Below, piece after piece: positions 9,678 to 12,162 of a DNA stretch of 12,162 nt. Under the pieces are notes generated by a model that did no database searches, was not told where the DNA came from, and saw only the letters and a program-made list of their open reading frames with translations. The stretch lies in assembly GCA_004154925.1 (NCBI GenBank), contig QJNS01000561.1:1-12162 (forward strand). The letters run 5' to 3'. Positions within the stretch are counted from its first letter, which is position 1. Each line of letters begins with the position of its first letter. The position numbers and the translations under genes were made by a program. The stretch is from Monosporascus cannonballus (Eukaryota; Ascomycota; Sordariomycetes; Xylariales).

Positions 9678-9917
9678 AACAACAGCTGGGGAAATTCAGG
9701 GCTATATATATATGTGAAGAATGGCTTATTAAGCTTTATCATTCCATTATTAATCAGTATTTTCCATTATTAATCAAATGGAAAGCTTTTGGAAGACTTT
9801 GGAAGACTTTTGGAAGTCTTACCAATTCTTTTGCCATCTTCGCCACCTCGAATAGGGATAGACCCACTTTTCCGGAGTTGAACAACTCCGAATTCCTAGA
9901 GTCTTCCTTCCTCAATC
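9678..9917 (+). repeat. Leader-like direct repeat, copy B
   Basis: The second copy of the element at 6883-7098, with the exact 16-mer GCCACCTCGAATAGGG at 9842-9857. It carries its own small duplications: TTCCATTATTAATCA at 9742-9756 and 9762-9776, and GGAAGACTTT in tandem at 9791 and 9801 followed by a TGGAAGTCTT variant. A frame open over 9566-9955 crosses it, but the repeat alignment contains indels that do not keep a frame, so I treat it as leader rather than coding. Confidence 0.6.
9873..9890 (+). ncRNA. Leader hairpin CGGAGTT-gaac-AACTCCG (copy B)
   Basis: Seven perfect pairs with a four-base loop, 15 bases after the shared 16-mer and directly before AATTCCTAGA. It corresponds in position to the GGAGG/CCTCC hairpin of copy A while both arms differ, consistent with compensatory change. 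Confidence 0.45.
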
Positions 9918-10039
9918 GCACCTTCTCTCCAGACTTTCACCATATTAATCGTTAAAGTTCTATCATGGAGTTCATTCCACCTTGTCACCTTATCGAAGAG
10001 CCCCAGCGCGACTCATTCCTTCCGCGCGTGGAAATCGAT

Positions 10040-10297
10040 GCTATCGACAATGAAAATCTCGCCATCCTTCAAAACCTTTCCGAGCCCGGGGTAATCAGCC
10101 AGAACTTCCAGACAACCCTCGAGTCCGAAAACTCTCTCGGAAACAGCGCCAGCTTTCCGCTCGAGGGAGATCCCAGCGTTTCTTTTGCCGCCGTCAACGA
10201 CGATGAACTCGCCGCTTTTCTTCAGGAATTCTTCAAGCCCGGGGTAGTCAGCCAGGATTTCCAAACAGCTCTCGAGTCCGAGGCCTTGCTCGGAAAC
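10040..10297 (+). repeat. In-frame 51-codon tandem duplication
   Basis: Residues 26-60 and 77-111 of the product of the gene at 9965 match (for example PGVISQNFQTTLESENSLGN against PGVVSQDFQTALESEALLGN). At DNA level 10085 onward aligns with 10238 onward, an offset of exactly 153 bases. Most differences are conservative, so the copies diverged under protein-level constraint or recently. Confidence 0.75.
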
Positions 10298-11291
10298 AAC
10301 GATGTCAGAAACGCGGGGGTATCAGCCATTTTTCCGGAGATCTTTCCCGACGAAAATGTGTCCACTGGCGAAAATACTTGCTTAGATCAGTGTGCCTCTT
10401 AGCATACGTCTCGCATCGGAAGCTCTGCTAGCGAAAGTGCCCCTCCAGATGCGGAGGGCTTACCGAACACATGTGTGGAAGACACCTGGTCCATTACCCC
10501 TTTTAGCGAAAACCCCGACGAGATGCCAATTAGCGGAAAATGCTTATCGGCAAACTCCGCCCACACGAACTCTGGAATCTCAAATATAGATCTCAATAAT
10601 CACGGGGACGAGACTACCCACCCCGCGGTTGCCGACGACGACGATATTATCTCTGTGAGTTCGAGGGAAATAGCTCCCACTCGGTCGGTCTCTCCAAGCC
10701 GTAATCCCGCAGGCCGAATGTCTCCATCCATGCGAACGAAAAAGAGACATCGCTTACGACTTTTATCCGAGGAGAGCGGATCCAAGCGTAAAAAATTAAC
10801 ATCGTCCGAAAAAACATCTTCACCAGGTAACATACGTTCGTCCTTAATATGGTCTCAGGTTTTTGTTCGCATTGCCGGATTATCCCTGGATCTCGGTAAT
10901 GGCCCTAAAACGTATATTTAGAACCCGCATTGCAAGTCTTGGAAAGACAATAAAGGACAAAAGGTGGAATTAACTAAGGTTTTCGGAAAGCTAAAGCATC
11001 TTTTTACCGTTATAATACGGGTAAATAAGAAATAACCAATTCAGCTTACGTAAAATACGGGAAAAAAAGGTTTAAAGGGTTTGACGACATTATTAAGAAA
11101 TTCCTTCATGTCGGCCTAAGGGTATTGGAAAAATTGGTTGCCGAACCAGATATAAGCCAGGAAATATAATAATACAGCAGTCGGTTTCAGTTTTAGGCAG
11201 AATTATAATCTTTATAGATATTTCACTCTAACCAGGTTAACGATAAGCGATTAATCGATTAGAAACTGCACCAAACTGTCGAAGGTATCCC

Positions 11292-11590
11292 TCTGTATGA
11301 TAAAAATGGGTAATATACCGCTGGAAAAAACCATACCGGTAAAGCAACGCTTCGTTCTATTTTACGTAGCTGTCGGAGAATAAGAATAACTTGCTTAATC
11401 ACCAATCCTATTAACCTGCAGGCACCCGCAATAACGTTATTCCGGGGCCCCCACACTAGAGCTCAAATCAAGACCAATCCGTGCCATAGAAGAAGTACAT
11501 TCTTTATAAGGGAAAACATTATCCTTTCTAATCATAACCGAATCTCTTCTGCAGTATAAAAAAAGAGGCAATATACCGCTGGAGGGAACA
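11292..11590 (+). repeat. Short duplicated block inside the second half of the gene
   Basis: Bases about 11292-11330 and 11547-11588 resemble each other, sharing AATATACCGCTGGA exactly (11312-11325 and 11570-11583) and a preceding A-rich run. In the same frame (frame 2) both read GNIPLE followed by K or G, suggesting a repeated protein module about 86 residues apart. Confidence 0.45.
11425..11446. repeat. 22-base near-perfect palindrome, second copy of the 4723-4748 motif
   Basis: The centre ATAACGTTAT is a perfect dyad, and ten of eleven pairs match across the whole 22 bases. It shares 18 of 19 bases with 4730-4748. Here it lies within the RIP-like half of the long plus-strand remnant, so it may be coding there by chance or mark an inserted or rearranged end. 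Confidence 0.55.
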
Positions 11591-11759
11591 GATTTCGGGG
11601 AGTTATTGGCATGGATTAATCGCGGATGGGCCGATATAAAATTAAAAAATCGAGCCGCCCCACCGATAGCGGCCCCCTTGCCGGTACGCGAGCATGTCCT
11701 GAGGCGTACTTTACCCAGCTGGTCCAATACTGTATCGATATGGACCAGTTAGAGTAGGG

Positions 11760-12162
11760 ACGGCGGGTGGAATCTCGGAGGCCGCCTTGAGGAGGAGGGC
11801 CTAGTAAGCCACTGTGGCCCTCCACGCCTCAGACCAAGTCTCATACGTGTCGAGATCGCTACTGTCCAGGGGTGTGACAGGTTTACGCCCCCGGAAAAGG
11901 ATTAAGGAGATGGTCTTGTTGGTTATGCTAAGCACTCGTACGTTAACTCAAGCTCGGCTTTGTTCGCTTGATACGTCACTGAACGTCGGAGAGCATAGGC
12001 TCTCTACACGGCAGACTGGTCGAGGGCTCTAAAAAGAAGCAACCCAAAACACGTCGTCACTGATATTGTTAATGTCAGACCCAGCTGAAGTCGATCAAAC
12101 AGCTAAGCCTTGGCTTAGTTTGATCACCTACTGAAACAAGGCTACTTTATGCACCCCCGGTA
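11760..12162. other. No supported gene; distal end of window
   Basis: Short overlapping frames occur on both strands, all with stops of mixed type. A plus-strand frame 11814-12032 has a shadow-like Arg/Ser/Leu composition. The only clear structure is the hairpin at 12093-12125. Confidence 0.4.
12093..12125. repeat. Hairpin of 14 bp with a three-base bulge
   Basis: The arms GATCAAAC and TAAGCC (separated by AGC) pair with GGCTTAGTTTGATC around a TT centre. No T-tract follows on either strand, so a bacterial-type terminator is not implied. It could be a small inverted-repeat element, a cruciform or a binding site. Confidence 0.5.

Larger units (their letters stand above)
9965..11751 (+). pseudogene. 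Long unrecognised gene, intact first half, RIP-like second half
   Basis: ATG 9965 (context ATCATGG) opens a frame running to 10921 with a single TAG at 10400. It encodes an acidic N-terminus with a 51-residue tandem duplication, then a Ser/Pro-rich segment with a basic cluster (RTKKRHRLRL, SGSKRKKL; possible nuclear signal), then LIWSQVFVRIAGLSLDLGNG. Past TAG 10919 the frame continues with further TAA/TAG (11033, 11051). It shifts by one base near 11040 to another frame (KRFKGFDDIIKKFLHVGLRV, then about 200 bases with TAA/TAG only). It shifts back by about 11300 (GNIPLE segment; DFGELLAWINRGWADIKL near 11600) and may shift again near 11690 (AYFTQLVQYCIDMDQLE). I do not recognise a family. 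It follows leader repeat copy B, so it probably belongs to the same mobile family as the copy A gene. The 3' end is uncertain. Confidence 0.5.

Noticed and set aside
9566..9955. 129-codon plus-strand frame
   Set aside because: It overlaps leader repeat copy B, whose alignment to copy A has frame-breaking indels; composition is low-complexity (repeated GGAAGACTTT).
10013..10264. 83-codon minus-strand frame with internal repeat
   Set aside because: The repeat is the antisense image of the tandem duplication in the plus-strand gene.
11021..11044. GTAAAT...CAG as an intron explaining the frame change near 11040
   Set aside because: At 24 bases it is shorter than normal fungal introns and has no branch-point motif.
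9965..11751. DUF3435 captain or a reverse transcriptase in the long plus-strand remnant
   Set aside because: No tyrosine-recombinase R..H.R..Y pattern and no YxDD motif could be seen in any of the frames followed.
1..12162. CRISPR arrays, tRNA or rRNA genes, telomere repeats, bacterial operons
   Set aside because: No regularly spaced repeats, no tRNA B-box in a cloverleaf context and no TTAGGG arrays were found by eye; the gene families seen are fungal.

Overview
The window looks like a repeat-rich, decayed stretch of a filamentous ascomycete (Pezizomycotina) genome. There are no bacterial-style operons, no ribosome binding sites, no tRNA or rRNA genes, and no long intact gene. Several long reading frames are instead interrupted almost only by TAA and TAG. 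Where I recognise the protein, these stops sit where glutamine codons (CAA, CAG) would be expected. TpA is strongly over-represented and TpG depleted in the same stretches. That is the pattern left by CpA-to-TpA mutation, as in repeat-induced point mutation (RIP). All gene calls come from reading translations by eye; no database search was possible.

Layout: (1) about 1-640, no supported gene. (2) About 706-1752, minus strand: remnant of the N-terminal part of what resembles a fungal patatin-like phospholipase-type protein (PLP), without its catalytic domain. (3) 1801-4638, plus strand: near full-length remnant of a DUF3723 protein with a charged, glutamine-rich C-terminal segment, broken by 19 TAA/TAG codons and two frame changes at homopolymers. 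(4) About 4640-6942, minus strand: two coding-like remnants of unknown function, the second with a 467-codon frame free of TGA. (5) 6883-7098 and 9678-9917: two diverged direct copies of a leader-like repeat, each followed by a plus-strand ORF start (7184 and 9965). (6) 7445-8290, minus strand: nearly intact coiled-coil protein of unknown function with a single TAA. (7) 8291-9540: no coding sequence seen. (8) 9965 to about 11750, plus strand: long unknown gene whose first 0.9 kb looks unmutated while the rest is RIP-like and frameshifted. (9) 11760-12162: no gene, one strong hairpin.

PLP and DUF3723 genes are two of the recurrent accessory gene families of Starship elements, the giant fungal transposons mobilised by DUF3435 tyrosine recombinases. 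Finding them head to head 48 bp apart suggests an old, inactivated Starship-like cargo region. No DUF3435 captain or element boundary is visible, so this remains an inference.
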